Part shown: piece by piece, positions 8,810 to 20,469 of the stretch | How positions within the stretch are numbered: the first letter of the stretch is position 1 | Layout of the letters: every line of letters starts with the position of its first letter | Assembly (NCBI RefSeq): GCF_000275845.1 | Contig: NW_006766925.1 | Location: forward strand, 3,532-31,028 | Reading direction: 5' to 3' | Origin: Dichomitus squalens LYAD-421 SS1 | Lineage: Eukaryota > Basidiomycota > Agaricomycetes > Polyporales > Polyporaceae | DNA length: 27,497 bases | Translations under genes and position numbers: made by a program | Notes under the pieces: model-generated | The model's database searches: none | The model's input: the letters and a program-made list of their open reading frames with translations, nothing else | Told to the model about the DNA's origin: nothing

Positions 8810-9860
8810 TCCTACTACATCTCCTTTTATTCACAACGCGTTTCCATCGTCTCGCAAACCTGTGTGCCACTCTGTCCCCCACTGTAGCATCCCAGCGAGG
8901 AATAATCAGCGGTACGACGACTTTGATCACGCGTCCATCCTGGATGTGCGCGACACTTATCTGTCGTTCTCCCTCGTCACCTCCACAGCGCACAAATGCA
9001 ATGTCCGCCCGCCATCGGTCATGCTGCTCACACTGTTCTCAGACTTCCATCTCGAAGTCTTAAAGGAGTCTAGCACATGTCGTACCTCGAAATCCTGCTC
9101 ACCAGGTACTCTTCCGTGGTAAGCAGGGCTCGACATGGCGATCTGCTTGCGCTCTGAATTTTCTACCCTCGTGAAATCTGAGTGCCTTGGCGGCAATGTA
9201 GGTACCCGTCGTCTCCCCCACCATGAAATACGTCTCAATAACCTCTATTGCTCCGGATCTGTCCAACCCGTCACCTATCTGTGAAACTGTAGGAGAAAGA
9301 GTCGACACTCTACCTCATGCGCTCCGTTGGCAACCTCGTCCCTCTTCATGTCAGCCAGTCCCCTTGACAGGATCGACACTTAGTCTAAGCACGTATCAGA
9401 GCACATACACGTTCACGATTGCTGCCGCAAGGCCTATACGCGGGCTGCGTGCGAAATGCAGGAGCGGTGAGCAGAGACCAAGGAGGAAATGAACGTGCAT
9501 ATAAGGAAGCAGTGGAGGCAGGTGGGTAAGAGTGCGCATGAGCACCAGGCAAGGAAAGGAATGGGTACAATACCGAGAATCAACTTCGAAGGGTCGAACG
9601 ATGGCGTAGGTGACCGGTGACCTGTTGTACCTGCTAGTATGCGAGCGCTCTTGGCGTGGTGCGCAAATCTTAATTGAACCGCAGTACCCGTCTTCAAATG
9701 GTGCCTCGGCCCGGAAACGCTACAGAGCCGGTACACGATGCACCAAGCTACGTCTGACTGCGACGCATCATATCGGCATCTCGTATCCCAATAGACTCGG
9801 GGACCCGGTGGGTTTGCGCTTTTCTATGTTCACAGCGGATATTAAATGGTAGAACGAACT
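8810..9860 (+). pseudogene. family A remnant upstream of DUF6533 copy 2 stop
   Basis: It parallels 1990-3330 block by block: ACGCGTTTCCATC, CACTGTAGC, the block at 9060-9175 translating to MSYLEILLTRYSS and ARHGDLLAL before a stop, the AGGAGCGGTGAGCAGA block near 9462, and AAGGGTCGAACGATGGCGTA near 9590. Stops and shifts prevent a continuous frame. Unlike the 1560-3600 copy it has no MITE, and so shows the uninterrupted insertion site near 9500-9540. Confidence 0.5.
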
Positions 9861-9933
9861 ATTTCATCTACAGGCGGCCTTGAATCATAAATGGATGTAC
9901 GATTTGAAGCCAACTCTACCGAAATACCCGTGT

Positions 9934-11598
9934 CTACGATGTATACTCGACGTCGTTCTCTTCACGATCATCCTCGTGAAACGAGAGCTGGCCTCCCAAG
10001 GACCCAATGAAGCGGCTCGTGTTCCTTGACATCTGCTGTTGGAACGCAACTTCTCCGAGTGATACTGATCCGGAAGAGGAGTCCTCCAGCCTGCGCTGCG
10101 CCTTTTGCAAGTTGATGAGGAACCTCGACGTCAGGATGGAGGTCAGACTGGATACAGCATGTCAATGAGAGTTTGGAAGTAGGGTGCAACGTAGACATAC
10201 GGTTCCTCAAGTAAAGCAATGACACTTGTTGGACCAGACGTATCACGCTCAGCGACCTGAGAATTGTCAGCAAAAAACCATCACACCAACGCATGACTCA
10301 CCCCAATAAGAGTGAACGTCATTTGTAAGACGCTCAAGATCAGCAGTGTTCTGTTCCTTTCGTATGAGGACACTATCTGAAGAGCCGGGAATGGCTGCAT
10401 CTACTTACACGAAGTAAATGGTCCCTGTGTGGATGTGAGGTAGCGCTTCAGTACAAATTCATCGGGCTTTGCTAACAAGATTAACTTCGCACCATCCAGG
10501 AGAATAATACTTGCGAAGGTTTCCCTTTCGCGTTCGCGCTCACGGAGGGATAGTCTGGCCGTTTCATATGTTCGATACCAAGTGACACATAGGACCACTA
10601 AATCGGATGCGATGAGACAAGATCGCGTCACGACCTCCACTGTCATCACCTATCTCAGAACGTGCGTTTGCCAAACAGAATCCGGTGATCCATGCACCTA
10701 CATCTGCCATCTACTGCGTCAGAGAGCACGTCAGAAAGCCGTGCGAGAACTTGCTTACTTCAAGTTCGTGCTCGCCGATATCGGAGTACTGAATGTGATA
10801 CCCAGGACGGGATCGCTCACAATTGACAGCCCGTGAAGGTTGGCCTTTGAGGGGAGATTTGATGCTACCCAAGCATGCAAAATTCGGTGTACGCACCCAC
10901 ATATTTATGACGATGGGCACCGACGCAAGCGCAAAAACACTTGCTGATACGAGCCATCGATACGAATCTGGGGACAGAGCATACGATCTGAGCGCTGAGA
11001 ATGCTGTATGGCGAAGTCGATTTTCAGAGCCGAGAACTCCGGAAATAGCATAGGGAAGTCTCATACCAGCCCATGGGAGATATTGTAAAGCTCCCAACAC
11101 GCTAGCAGCAACATATCCCGAGAATGCACTGTGTATGCGTCAGAAGACGTTTTCAGAGAAGTATGAAGATCACTCAGTACCTCTGCTATAGTATCAGACA
11201 TTGATCCATGCACGCAGAACGTAGGATGACATACCTCCACAGACGAAGGAATAGGGACCAGATTCATACTTTGCGCCGCGAGAGTGATGTATCGATTCAG
11301 GATAAACAAGACTGTTGCTCCCGACCGGTGGCCTCCTGTCCAAAAGAGGGTTACCTCGTTACCAAACGTGAGGGTATAATCGTAGGCCAATAGTGCTGCA
11401 TGACATGACACCATCTGGCCGTGAGCACTGGCACGACACTCATTTTTTCATGAGGGACCAACCAGTGGAGGCAAATGTCCAGCAATTTGTGAAGCTAGAT
11501 ACGAGCGAATGGGTTAGACTCTCGGGTACAGGAGCATTAGCACTGAGCTGTACTCACAAGGTACTATATGCGACCTGGACCTCTGAGTTGTCCGCCAT
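9934..11598 (-). CDS. DUF6533 seven-helix membrane protein, copy 2 (13 exons, 324 aa)
   Basis: Exons in transcript order: 11558-11598, 11463-11494, 11235-11395, 11181-11182, 11067-11128, 10897-11003, 10759-10844, 10702-10703, 10493-10639, 10409-10424, 10302-10350, 10201-10256, 9934-10147. The total is 975 nt, open throughout. The signature reads ALLAYDYTLTF, EVTLFW, FILNRY. This copy groups with copy 4: both have TFGNEV, RWLVSASVFALASVPIV and a 147-nt exon 9 that is two codons longer than in copies 1, 3 and 5. Here the extra length falls in a charged loop (RERERERE) between helix 5 and the LLLDG motif. One extra serine occurs in the C-terminal tail (DSSSGSVS). The upstream 600 bp match those of copy 4. 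Confidence 0.9.
10702..10703 (-). other. predicted 2-nt micro-exon AT (exon 8, copy 2)
   Basis: It is flanked by a 55-bp intron (10704-10758, ends GGCAG) and a 62-bp intron (10640-10701, GTAGGT to GACAG). The join AA|AT|TG gives KL before EVVTRSCLIASD. Confidence 0.7.
11181..11182 (-). other. predicted 2-nt micro-exon AG (exon 4, copy 2)
   Basis: It is flanked by introns of 52 bp on each side (11183-11234, ends AGCAG; 11129-11180, GTACTGAG to ACACAG, with CTGAC inside). Reading through either intron alone hits a stop in this copy. Confidence 0.75.
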
Positions 11599-12200
11599 AC
11601 TGAAGTTCTGAAGCGGTAGCTCTCCGGGCACGAAGGAGACGTATTGGTCTTGAACTAATGGTACTTTGCCATAGTGGTTTACCACCGTGAGACATATATA
11701 TGACGAGCTATCTATATATCTGCTGAGTTATGCGTCAAGGACCTATTCCTAGACATATTCTGTGTGACGAACTATCAGCGATCTGTCAGGACGGTGAGAT
11801 ATCGGCACAGAATATTCACGCTGTCCTATGTTTGCTATCTCTATGCTCTTCTGTCCAATACGGCGGCCTCTGTATGAATTGGCGAAGGGATGAATATGTT
11901 TGCACATCCAGTCATTGTGATGACTAACATCTATGTGACATCAGCGAAGCATCCTCCGCATCTTAACAGCCTCTCAAGCTCTCGATTTCTCTCAAGAATA
12001 GCTTCCATTATCTCATACCGAAGACGGGGCCGGGAAAAGTACGCGTAAGTCATACACTGCCTTGGTCCCTACCCGGCCCCTAGCGACGGGCAGCAGATGG
12101 ACTCAGAGGATCGCAGCCGAGCACGCACATCTCGTACTACCAGTAGGATTGCGGGACTTTTCTTGACCTATGGTGGACAGAGATCGTGTTGAGTAGTTCC
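11599..12200. other. 5' region of DUF6533 copy 2, no gene seen
   Basis: It aligns by eye with 22122-22660 upstream of copy 4. Shared strings in the same order include TATCAGCGATCTG, TTCGCTATCTCTA-like sequence, CATCTTA(A/T)CAG, CATCTCGTA and GAGATCGTGTTGA. It is thus a subtype-specific promoter region that was copied with the gene. The open frames inside it are short and not shared. Confidence 0.55.
11693..11702 (-). promoter_or_regulatory. TATA box of DUF6533 copy 2
   Basis: The palindromic CATATATATG lies about 100 bp upstream of the ATG, at the same distance as the TATA-like sites of the other copies. Confidence 0.55.
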
Positions 12201-12429
12201 CAATCAGCCGTAGCCATAGAGGACTACCAGTGACCGGTCACGGCAGGCGGTGAAGGACCTCGGTGTGGAGTACACCTGCGGCATATCAAAATGCATGTCT
12301 ATCTCTAGGCCAACTGCTACTGGCTCGAGAACAGCCTCCACGAGCGCGCAGATGACCCTCCCCGCCGAGCCCGCTGCCAGATTGAGCTCGGCACACCTCG
12401 ACAAGCTGTAGCTATCGGTTGAGAAAGAA

Positions 12430-13130
12430 TGCGTTACGGGTATGTGCCTATGTGGATCGCTCATGCAGCTCTCGCTGAACAAGGAGCCCGGAAGGCTAGC
12501 TCGCAGCTAATCATCTCTGTGACATACAAGACGTCATCGACATTTCCAAGTAGTACAGCGACAGCGTCCCCCCAGCGTTCCGCGTTCTCTATGCCTATCC
12601 ACATCTTCATCTCCACCGTAGTGTCCGTACGCCGTTGGTCACAAGTGCTAACGTCGTCTCCGCAGAATTCAGCCTCGACTTCCACATTGATGTATAGGTT
12701 CCCCGAGAATGTACTTACTCACCAGTCTCTGCGACATGCGACGCCGATCACGGCGATGTGCTCGTTAAGTGAGAATGTCGGCCTCGTACCTCAAGGCTCT
12801 TGCCATCGAGGTGCGTCTTCGCATCTTGTATTGCATCATACTTCAACACGTCTTCTACTTTCACGCTTGACCCAAGCCAGGGAAACGGACCGACTCTCTA
12901 GCCCCACTCATAGACCAGGCCAACGACTGCATCCTTGTCCCCCACGCGGCAACCTCAACCCATTCTTCAAACCCGCTTCTGAGCTTCCGAACATCCACAC
13001 GGGGCCTGAACTGGAGCTGAGCAGGACGTGCAAGAGCGGGGAATGCACGATAGGGACATTGGGACGTGCGCGTGAGGAAACAGTAGCCTAGGAAGGAAGA
13101 GAGGTGATCCAGGAGAAGGCGAATAGGACG
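12430..13130 (+). pseudogene. family A fragment between DUF6533 copies 2 and 3
   Basis: The block CGCTGAACAAGGAGCCCGGA near 12474 matches CGCTGACCAAGGAGCCCGGT near 6983. A TTCAGCCTCGACTTCCACA block near 12667 sits where the MDFSFDVY-type exon is found in other copies and is followed by an in-frame TAG. The stretch ending near 13050 corresponds to the GTCCATGATGGCTGC/GGACGTGCAGGAGCGG region of other copies. The long plus-strand frame at 12429-13091 crosses these blocks in a different register, so it is probably fortuitous. Confidence 0.35.
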
Positions 13131-13589
13131 AGTGAGACGTCCAGCACCGGCTTTCACAGTCTCACAGGCAATGGTAGGAGGAGTGTTGAGGCTCGAAAAT
13201 CGAAGTGATCGTGGGCGAGGATGCACATTTGCTGAGCTATGGGCCGTTGTTGTTGGAGATACTGATCGATTAATGTTGTACCTGAAGGAGGAGGGGGGCA
13301 TCCGGACGTGCTGCTCCCGGAAGTGTCTTTGGCATGTTGTGGGTTACTCACCCTCGGTAGTATAGACCCCTTATCCCTCGGGCTGCGCGGCATGAGCCCA
13401 CACTCCTGCGCCGATAGCTTGGACGGCAGCTCCGGTGAGCGCGGGTGCACCTGCGCCATACGGCGCAGTTTTTTGATAACTAGTGCTTTGAGCGAGTCAT
13501 ACAGGATGGATGAAGAATGAAGTCGGCATGAGGGTCGATGATAGATGGACGTTGCCCGTGGGCAACCCGACGCGTCGGCGGTCGTGGCG
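13131..13589. other. spacer between two family A fragments, no gene seen
   Basis: A long minus-strand frame covers part of this stretch (13154-13783), but it overlaps the family A block downstream. It shows no hydrophobic pattern, no conserved counterpart in other modules and no recognisable domain. Confidence 0.35.
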
Positions 13590-15320
13590 AGGATAGTGGC
13601 GACACGTGATACATTTCTCTGTGCGCTTCTGCTCAAAGCAGACGAGCAGCCATTCACGCACAGACAACTGCTTCTCTTCCTGCTGCTTCTTGGTTGACCC
13701 TTGGACACAATGGAGCCTCTCCAAGCGACTATCCCTGGCTCTTGCTTGGACGAGAAACTGCGATATACTGCTGCGAAAGACACCGGTTTTTCACAGCCCG
13801 TCTCAAGGAACCTGACAAGGGCAACTACGTCGTCTCCGACCTTGCTTGCCAGCTAGCACTTGCCGCGAACCAACCAGGTGTGAACGACATCATATGCATG
13901 CTACTGAAGAGCGGCTTTTCCCAGGCATGTACTCGCAAAGACCCTCATGCAGTCACTTGACCAAGGATCTCGATGGGCCAACTGGCAGCGGCCGTCCACT
14001 TCTGCGACGCACACTACGCCCCAACACATCGAGTCGCGCTCTCGCTGCGCGCCATGCCGCATTTCAAGCACTCTCCTGTTGACCTAACGTAACAGGTAGG
14101 CAATCTTGGTGAGTCCGCACTTCTGCGCCTTCTCCGCGCTTTGCGTCCCATCTTCCGTCTCATCTCCATGTTCAGGTGTGTGATGTTCGTGCCTCAGCGG
14201 TCCACGATGCTCATGCTACCTCTACAGATTGTGAGTTTGACGCTTATACCAAAGCTCGCGCCCTGTCGTACATCGAGAGCCCGCTCACACAGTAGTTTTC
14301 GCGGTACGTGTCGTTGGACTTGACTATATGCTCACCTGGGATCAGCCTCGCGAGCTTCAGAACCGTCGCCGTCGACTCAGGTACCCTTCCGTTCGTGCCG
14401 TCTCACTCTCACATCTCCCTGCTTACAAACGTCTTTCCGACTAGTACTGGCCTAGGTTTCCTGCCATGATGGGATAACTGAGTCCATGCTTTACCCTGCC
14501 TTCGTCATCGACAAAGCCAATGGCTGCGTCTACGTCCTATCCCTGATGCAAGTCCGGGTCGGTGCTTTCAAATACATACGCGCTCACGACGGCAACTGCG
14601 GGGCTGACCAGAGGCCTGCGCATGACCTTCCGGACGTGCGGGGGCAGTGGATCGGCGCCAGGGAGGGGTGGGCGCAGGGGAGAGCAAGTGATTCAGGCAG
14701 GAGGGTGGCTATACACGAGAAGTGCGTGAGGCAGAAGAGGATGGGTGGGATATGGGAACAGACCTTAAAGGACAACGATAGTGCGAGGCTCATTCGGCGT
14801 TGGTACACTCCAATACGTCAGCGCTATGTCCTGCATTAGTTCAAGGCAGTACGTGATTCAAACGACAGGAAACGTCTCCGGGGTGCGATGGAGGTGCTGA
14901 ACTGGCACACGACAGACTGTCCATCTGGCTCTACGTGAACTAATTTCGAGCGTGCATCTGACTCTTACGCCACATATCGGCACTATATGCCCTCTCCAAC
15001 GCAGGGAGAAGGGACTGAGATTGGCCACCCGTCCTCGCATCTTCGCAATCTGGCCGTGGGGGGTCTGCACACGCTTGAAGCTGTTTAAACTGTCCACGTT
15101 GCCACACTACTTGGGCCTGCCTTCTGCAGACTCCTGTTCCCGGAGACCGTCGAGGGAGTTTTGCTGAATTGGATTTTGCAGTGCTTCGCCACACATGCCT
15201 TCCACTGACCGTTGACAGCTTCGCGTTCACTATACCGGACAGGGCGTCGTGACCAGTGGCCTTGCCGTACTCGTGCTTGGGAGTTCTCAACTCGAGATAC
15301 TCGGTGTCATCCTTCTGTGA
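13590..15320 (+). pseudogene. family A copy upstream of DUF6533 copy 3 stop
   Basis: It starts with GCGACACGTGATACAT, related to the CACGTG element of other copies. A candidate start at 13710 (MEPLQATIPGSCLDEKLRYT) and a second frame at 13790-13925 (GNYVVSDLACQLALAANQPG) hold protein-like segments in different registers. A later block at 14230-14300 (TTGACGCTTATACC, then TACATCGAGAGCCCGCTCAC) corresponds to the YLENLLT exon but runs into TAG. The last block at 15212-15305 encodes a hydrophobic stretch (VVTSGLAVLVLGSSQLEILG, then VILL and a stop), so the original protein may have ended in a membrane segment. It is decayed overall. Confidence 0.45.
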
Positions 15321-15793
15321 GAAGCACCTGGATGGTTAGGATGTATGAGAGTGCGGATATTGGCCTGGAGGGTGAATCAGAACTCAAACCTCACCATCCC
15401 GTTGCGCTGGGTGACGGCTAGTCGAGAGGTCAGAGGCGATGCCTTGTCGCGAGGCTGCAGGGACAACTTTGATCCGCAGTGCGATGTGGATGGCTAGGAC
15501 GAGAGCAATAGAGTGAGATGGACACCGAGCTGTTGGTGGGCAACGGACAATGCTACGACTTTGCGAGCTGGCGTTTATGGTAGTGATATTGACTCGTCGG
15601 ACTAGAAGGCAGTTACACGAGACGGAGCAGAATCGTCCTGCTGTTCATCGCGCCTGACAGCCTAATGTACGTACAAAGCGAATATAGGGTACAAAGAGCA
15701 TGCCCGTCTACTAGCAATCTGATCGTCCAAGAAAATCACCAAGAAGCCACACATGGATGCACCATTGGAGACAAGTCTGCCAAACGCCCGCGC
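15321..15793. other. 3' flank of DUF6533 copy 3, no gene seen
   Basis: This is a spacer that parallels 3620-4097 downstream of copy 1 over nearly its whole length, including ATACAAAGCGAATATA-like sequence and CACACATGGATGCAC about 50 bp before the stop codon. It probably contains the 3' untranslated region. Confidence 0.55.
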
Positions 15794-17430
15794 CTACGAC
15801 GTATCTTCGACCTCGTTCTCTTCACCGTCATCTTCGTGGAACGAAAGCTGGGCTCCCAAGGGCCCAATGAAGCGGTTCATGTTCCTTGATGTCTGCGGTT
15901 GGGATACAACTTCCCCGAGTGAGATTGACCTAGAAGAGCCCGCGAGCTTGCGCTGGGTCCTCTGCAGGTCGATAAGGAACCTCGATGTAAGGATGGCGGT
16001 CAAGCTAGACACAGCATCGCTGTTAGGATTTGGTCATAAACCACAGCCTAGACGCACGGTTCCGCCAGAAAAGCGATGACACTGATGATTCCAGCTTCAT
16101 CGCTCACAGCGACCTGAGAGTTGTCAGCAAACTACCATCATACTGAATTGCGGCGCACCCCAGCCAAAGTAAACGCCATCTGGAGGACGCTCAGGATGAG
16201 CAGTGCCCTGTCATGTCATGATGAGATCGAGGGCTGACCTGGACACTAGTGCGTGTACTCACATGAAGTATATTGTCCCTATAACAAGAGAGCGCTTCAA
16301 TGATACATGCGTAGGGCTCAAATGAAGGCTTGCACTACGCACCATCCAGGAGGAGAATGCCTGCAAAGGTTTGTTTGCTACGGCTATAGAGAGACAGCTT
16401 GACTGTCTCATATGTTCGGTACCAGGTAACACAGAGAACCAATAGATCGGAAGCAATCAAAGAAGATCGCGTCGCCACCTCCACTATCAAATTTCGCTTC
16501 AGAACGTGCCTCTGCTTATCATAATGCTGTGATGAACACAAGTACTACATCTTCCACCTGCAGCGTCAGACATCACATCAGAGAAATATCACTGTTAACT
16601 TACTTCAGGAGTGTGCTCGCCGATATTGGTTGAGTGGTTATGATGCCCAGTGTCGGATCGTTGACAAGTGACAGTTTGTACAGGTTTCCCTTAGGTGGAA
16701 TTAATACTGCTCGGTTGTGGCAGACACAGGGTACGCACCCACATATTCACGACGATGGGAACCGAAGAGAGGGCAAAAATGATTGTTGAAACAGGCCATC
16801 GATAATGGTCGGGACACATAGCATATGACCTGAGCGCTGAAAATGCTGCATGACGAAAAGGCTGTCAGAGCTGCGAATTCGCGTGGAGCGCAGGGCATTC
16901 ACGTACCAGCCCATGGGAAATATTGTAAGACCCTCAATACATTGTAAGCAACATATTGCGAAAATGCACTGTGCATGCGTCAGAACCGTCGCACAATTCA
17001 GAGCCTGTCGAGAATACTGTATACCTCTGAGACAGTGTCAAGCTTTGATCCACACATGCTAGAGGTAGAAAGACATACCTCCACAGATGAAGGGATTGGG
17101 ACCGCATCCAACATTTGTGTCGCAAGAGTGATATATCGGTTGAGGAGAAACAGAATTGTTGCTCCGGAAAGGCGGCCTCCCATCCAGAAGAGTGTTACCT
17201 CACTGTTGAATGTGAGGATGTAGTCGTAAAACAATAGTGCTGCCAATGAGGACGCAATCCCTCCGTCAGTGCGTGCTCGGCGTTGATCGCTTGTATGAGG
17301 AACAAACCTGGGGTGGCGTATCCCCAGCAAGTTGCGAAGCTAGACGAAAGTGTAGTTGTTACATCGCGTGCAGGGGGTACAACACTTACAAGGCCTCGGA
17401 CACGGCCTGTACCTCTGAGTTGTCTGCCAT
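15794..17430 (-). CDS. DUF6533 seven-helix membrane protein, copy 3 (13 exons, 321 aa)
   Basis: Exons in transcript order: 17390-17430, 17308-17339, 17079-17239, 17025-17026, 16907-16968, 16739-16845, 16604-16689, 16549-16550, 16343-16483, 16263-16278, 16159-16207, 16058-16113, 15794-16004. Total 966 nt, the same exon lengths as copy 1 throughout. The signature reads ALLFYDYILTF, EVTLFW, FLLNRY. It groups with copies 1 and 5 (WMGGRLSG, LSLYS/LSLRS loop without the two-codon insertion). Differences include ATCWGYATP in exon 2, SAFSQYVAYNVLRVLQYFPW in helix 3 and NMNRFIGPLGAQ instead of NTSRFIGSLGAQ in the tail. No frameshift or stop is seen. Confidence 0.9.
16549..16550 (-). other. predicted 2-nt micro-exon AT (exon 8, copy 3)
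   Basis: The 53-bp intron 16551-16603 must end at GGAAG rather than at a CAG seven bases earlier. The following 65-bp intron (16484-16548) starts GTAGTA and ends GATAG. The join gives KL before EVATRSSLIASD. Confidence 0.65.
17025..17026 (-). other. predicted 2-nt micro-exon AG (exon 4, copy 3)
   Basis: It is flanked by a 52-bp intron (17027-17078, ends TCTCAG after CTTGAC) and a 56-bp intron (16969-17024, GTATAC to GCACAG). The joined codon is AGT, giving VE-S-AFSQY. Confidence 0.75.
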
Positions 17431-18600
17431 GCTGAGGGTTTATAGCGGTAGCAGTCCTGGTGCAGACGTGGTGTGAAAGCCTGGGAGAGAAGTTGGGCTG
17501 CTTCGCTGATACACGCAGCGACGCCTATTTATCCACATACCCAGTCACACCAAGACGCTCCTCGTCGTTATGTACCGATGAGATCCATCATTGGATGAAG
17601 TACCGGCGACCTCTCATGACGGTTAGGTACCAGCCAAGACGATGCACGCTGTCCTGCACTTGATATATCTGTCGTCCCATATACAGCAAAGGCAGCTGTT
17701 TGAGGGTGCGATCGAGTGACGGGATCCACGTATCCAGCAACTCGGGCGACTAGATCAATGGCGGCGTCGCCCTTAGTTCCGCAGTAATTGTAGCTTCCGA
17801 AACGTTGAATAGGGTATATTGCTAGAGCCCAAGCTACGAAATAGAGGCTCGAAGTGGTGTGAGATCGCCCGAGATCGCACTCCAATTCTTCTCGAGTGAG
17901 TGCGCAAGAGGTCTCTTGCACCCGCCGCACAGCCCGAATGTTGGTTTTCATTGGCTCGTACCTAGATCATTGCCATTCCAGGAAGGTGGCTAGCTCTCGG
18001 CATACCCCCCACCTTCGCTCGAGATGCAAGCGATTGTATCTCGAGCGACGTGAAAATAGCCTCAGCAATTTTGCCCTGGGCTCTCACAAATATACCCTCA
18101 TCTCAGCTTCAGTACTATGATGTTCAAGACAATACCAAGATATAGCATACGTATGTCATACATTGTCTTAGCGGTGTACCGATGGGAGAGAATGGCCGCT
18201 AGGCGCTCAGCACGGAGTTTTCATAGTCACGTTAGTGAGCAGATGTGGGATAGACAACTGCCCTGCTGTGACTCGTAGCTTGATGAGCTTCAAGTTGGAC
18301 AGATTGGAGTCATGTGGCTGCTTACCTCAATCTGTTGCGGACAAACACTACGTCGGATCTTGTTCAGCAGGCCGCATCTGCCAGAGCTGCTGCATCACAA
18401 GTCAGGATTTGGCCGGAGGCGTGCGGGTGGAGACCGCAGAGTTTCCAGACAGTATGGTCATGTCATAGCATATCTGCGCTCTCTGTTTGAGCGCAAACCT
18501 TACCGCCGCACTTGCACGAAGGCTGGGCTCGCAGGGATGGGACAATGTGGGCAGTCGCTCCGAAAGATAGCGAGGACGACTCGGCGCTGCTGAACCTAAT
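17431..18600. other. 5' region between divergent DUF6533 copy 3 and family A
   Basis: The part near the DUF6533 start matches that of copy 1. The longer distal part (17950-18600) has no supported gene. Open frames on both strands here are under 100 codons and have no counterparts in other modules. The region ends at the CACGTG element that precedes the next family A copy. Confidence 0.5.
17523..17534 (-). promoter_or_regulatory. TATA box of DUF6533 copy 3
   Basis: On the minus strand it reads GGATAAATAGGC, about 95 bp upstream of the ATG. Confidence 0.55.
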
Positions 18601-18610
18601 TCGTCATATC

Positions 18611-18633
18611 TCACGTGGGCATGTGACATGTTG
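18611..18633 (+). promoter_or_regulatory. CACGTG/CATGTGAC motif upstream of family A copy
   Basis: It reads TCACGTGGGCATGTGACATG and is followed by TTGCGCGTCTGAG. It is the closest match to the motif at 6618-6640, with one extra G in the spacer. Confidence 0.5.
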
Positions 18634-20010
18634 CGCGTCTGAGTGGCACTGCGTGTTCTTCCTTCCTCCTCGGCCGACCCGGGCTTGGGAACTGCGGCGA
18701 AGGGGGCATTACGTAATGATGAGTCTGGGCACGGCGGGATGCCGTCCCCCACGGGATACCTCGACACACCTTACTTAGGACTGTCAGGATGCTCACCGTA
18801 TGTGCTCATTCCTATGCTCTCCGTACCCACCACGCTGCGCCCCAAGCTGTCCCCCTGCTACCACAACATGGCGCTTTTGGTGTGCCGTCTACTCCTTCCC
18901 TGTGCTCTGCGTATTACATGCCTGATAGTCTCTTCTCCTCTTCTCTACCCTGCACCAATGTATTGTCCTCGTTCCGTCGGCCACCGCTCACCCTAGTATT
19001 CCTACGGACTCCTTCCCTTCCGCCTTCTACACCGAGATTCATGCCCTGTCATACCTCAATAACCGAGCACGCTTATTGGGAAGCGATCCTCGTGGGCTTC
19101 AATCCCCTCAGCGGCGAGGTGCGTCCCCATCGTCTGTCCCCCCCTCTCACATACACCCCTTCATCTGCGTCTGACTGACTCCCGACCCAGGCTCTATGTC
19201 GAACACAGACCGAGCGTCCGCGCTGCACCTCTCGCGCGTTGTCTAGTATGCCCCCGCACTGCACCTCCGTTCCACCTTCTAGTCGACGCCTTCGTCAGGC
19301 CCCCGTCGGGGCGCCCAACTGCGCACACGCTCGTACGGACGGGTAGGAGCGATAAGCAGACACTAAGGAGGAACCAGATGCGTAGGACGGGAAGCAATAG
19401 AAGCTGGCGGGGAAGAGGGTGTATCGGCCTGCGGCAAGGAAAGGGATGGCTGCAATACCAGAAGGGACGTCGGGGTCGAACAATGTAGCGGTGAGTGATA
19501 TGTCATAATTGCGGTATGTCGAACCTGTTAGCATAGTCAAAAATATTGAGTTGAACAGCAATACACATGTTTGCATGCTGGTCGGAGACGTTGCAGAACC
19601 GATGCCCAACGAGCCAAGCTGTATCTGACCGTGACGCATCATATCGGCATCTCATATCTCAATTGACTCAAGAATCGAGTAGCTTGTTTTGGTCGCTCGG
19701 CCTCCCATTCTCGCTACCTGATCATGGGGAAGTCTCCGTACGCTTTGCAACTACCGATGTCGCATACGCTCCCACCCTTCTTGACCGAGCTACCGTAGAC
19801 TCCTGCTCCTGGAGACCGTCCGAGGAGTCGTTTCTCAAGAGGCGCCCTCATCTCGCAGGCATTGCTTCGCCATATAAGCCTGTCACCGACCGTCCTCGAC
19901 CTCGTGCTCGCGACCCCGGACAGGGCGTTGTAGCCAGTTCATTTACCGTGTCGTGCTTGTGAGTTGACAAGTAGACATGCTATATCATCGTTCTGTCCTG
20001 AACGCTTCGA
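18634..20010 (+). pseudogene. family A copy upstream of DUF6533 copy 4 stop
   Basis: It follows 6640-7700 in order: CTTCCTTCCTCCTCGGCCGACCC, the CACGGGATACCTCGACACAC block (coding for PTGYLDTP in the other copy), GCATGCCTGAC-like sequence, and the TTCTACACCGAGATTCATGCC block near 19025. The 3' end near 19790-19960 matches 15120-15280 (GACTCCTG(C/T)TCC(T/C)GGAGACCGTC). The middle exons are badly eroded and the block equivalent to 6830-6950 is largely deleted. No frame exceeds about 130 codons. Confidence 0.45.
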
Positions 20011-20469
20011 CGGTCGGGAGAGGGTCACAGAATCTAGTTTGGTTGGTATATGATATCTGCACCCTCGTTGTCCCGTGGCACTAGGTGACAAGCAGTCGAG
20101 CCGTTAGCGTCAGACAGAAATGTCGTCATGGGCCTGGTGGCTGCAAGCTTCAGGTGTCAGGGACCACCTCGAAAAGCAGTATGTTTCAGATGGAAAGAAA
20201 GAGCGAGAGAGCGATGCAGACGGACGACCTGCTGGCTGTCGTCTCTGAGGTGTTGGACGGCTCCGTGACCGTTCAGGCCGTGAGGCCTGTTCGATGATTG
20301 TCTTGGCCCGGCGGGGGAGAAGATTGCTACATGACACTGAAAAGGACAATGTTGTTGTTTGTCATCCCTCGCCTATGTTGAAAGTGGATACTGGATCGTA
20401 GAACGAACACTGGGATCTACAGGTGGCCTGGATGCATGGATGAAGACAACTCTACCGAACTCGCGGTGT

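Noticed and set aside
12204..12482. 92-codon minus-strand frame with protein-like composition
   Set aside because: No counterpart is kept at the equivalent place in other modules, it has no recognisable domain, and it partly overlaps the family A fragment on the other strand.
12429..13091. 220-codon plus-strand frame as a real gene
   Set aside because: It crosses homologous blocks in registers that differ from those in the other family A copies, and it is Ser/Thr/Pro-rich throughout without a domain.
13154..13783. 209-codon minus-strand frame
   Set aside because: It lies opposite family A sequence, has Ser/Arg-rich composition typical of antisense shadows in GC-rich DNA, and is not conserved in other modules.
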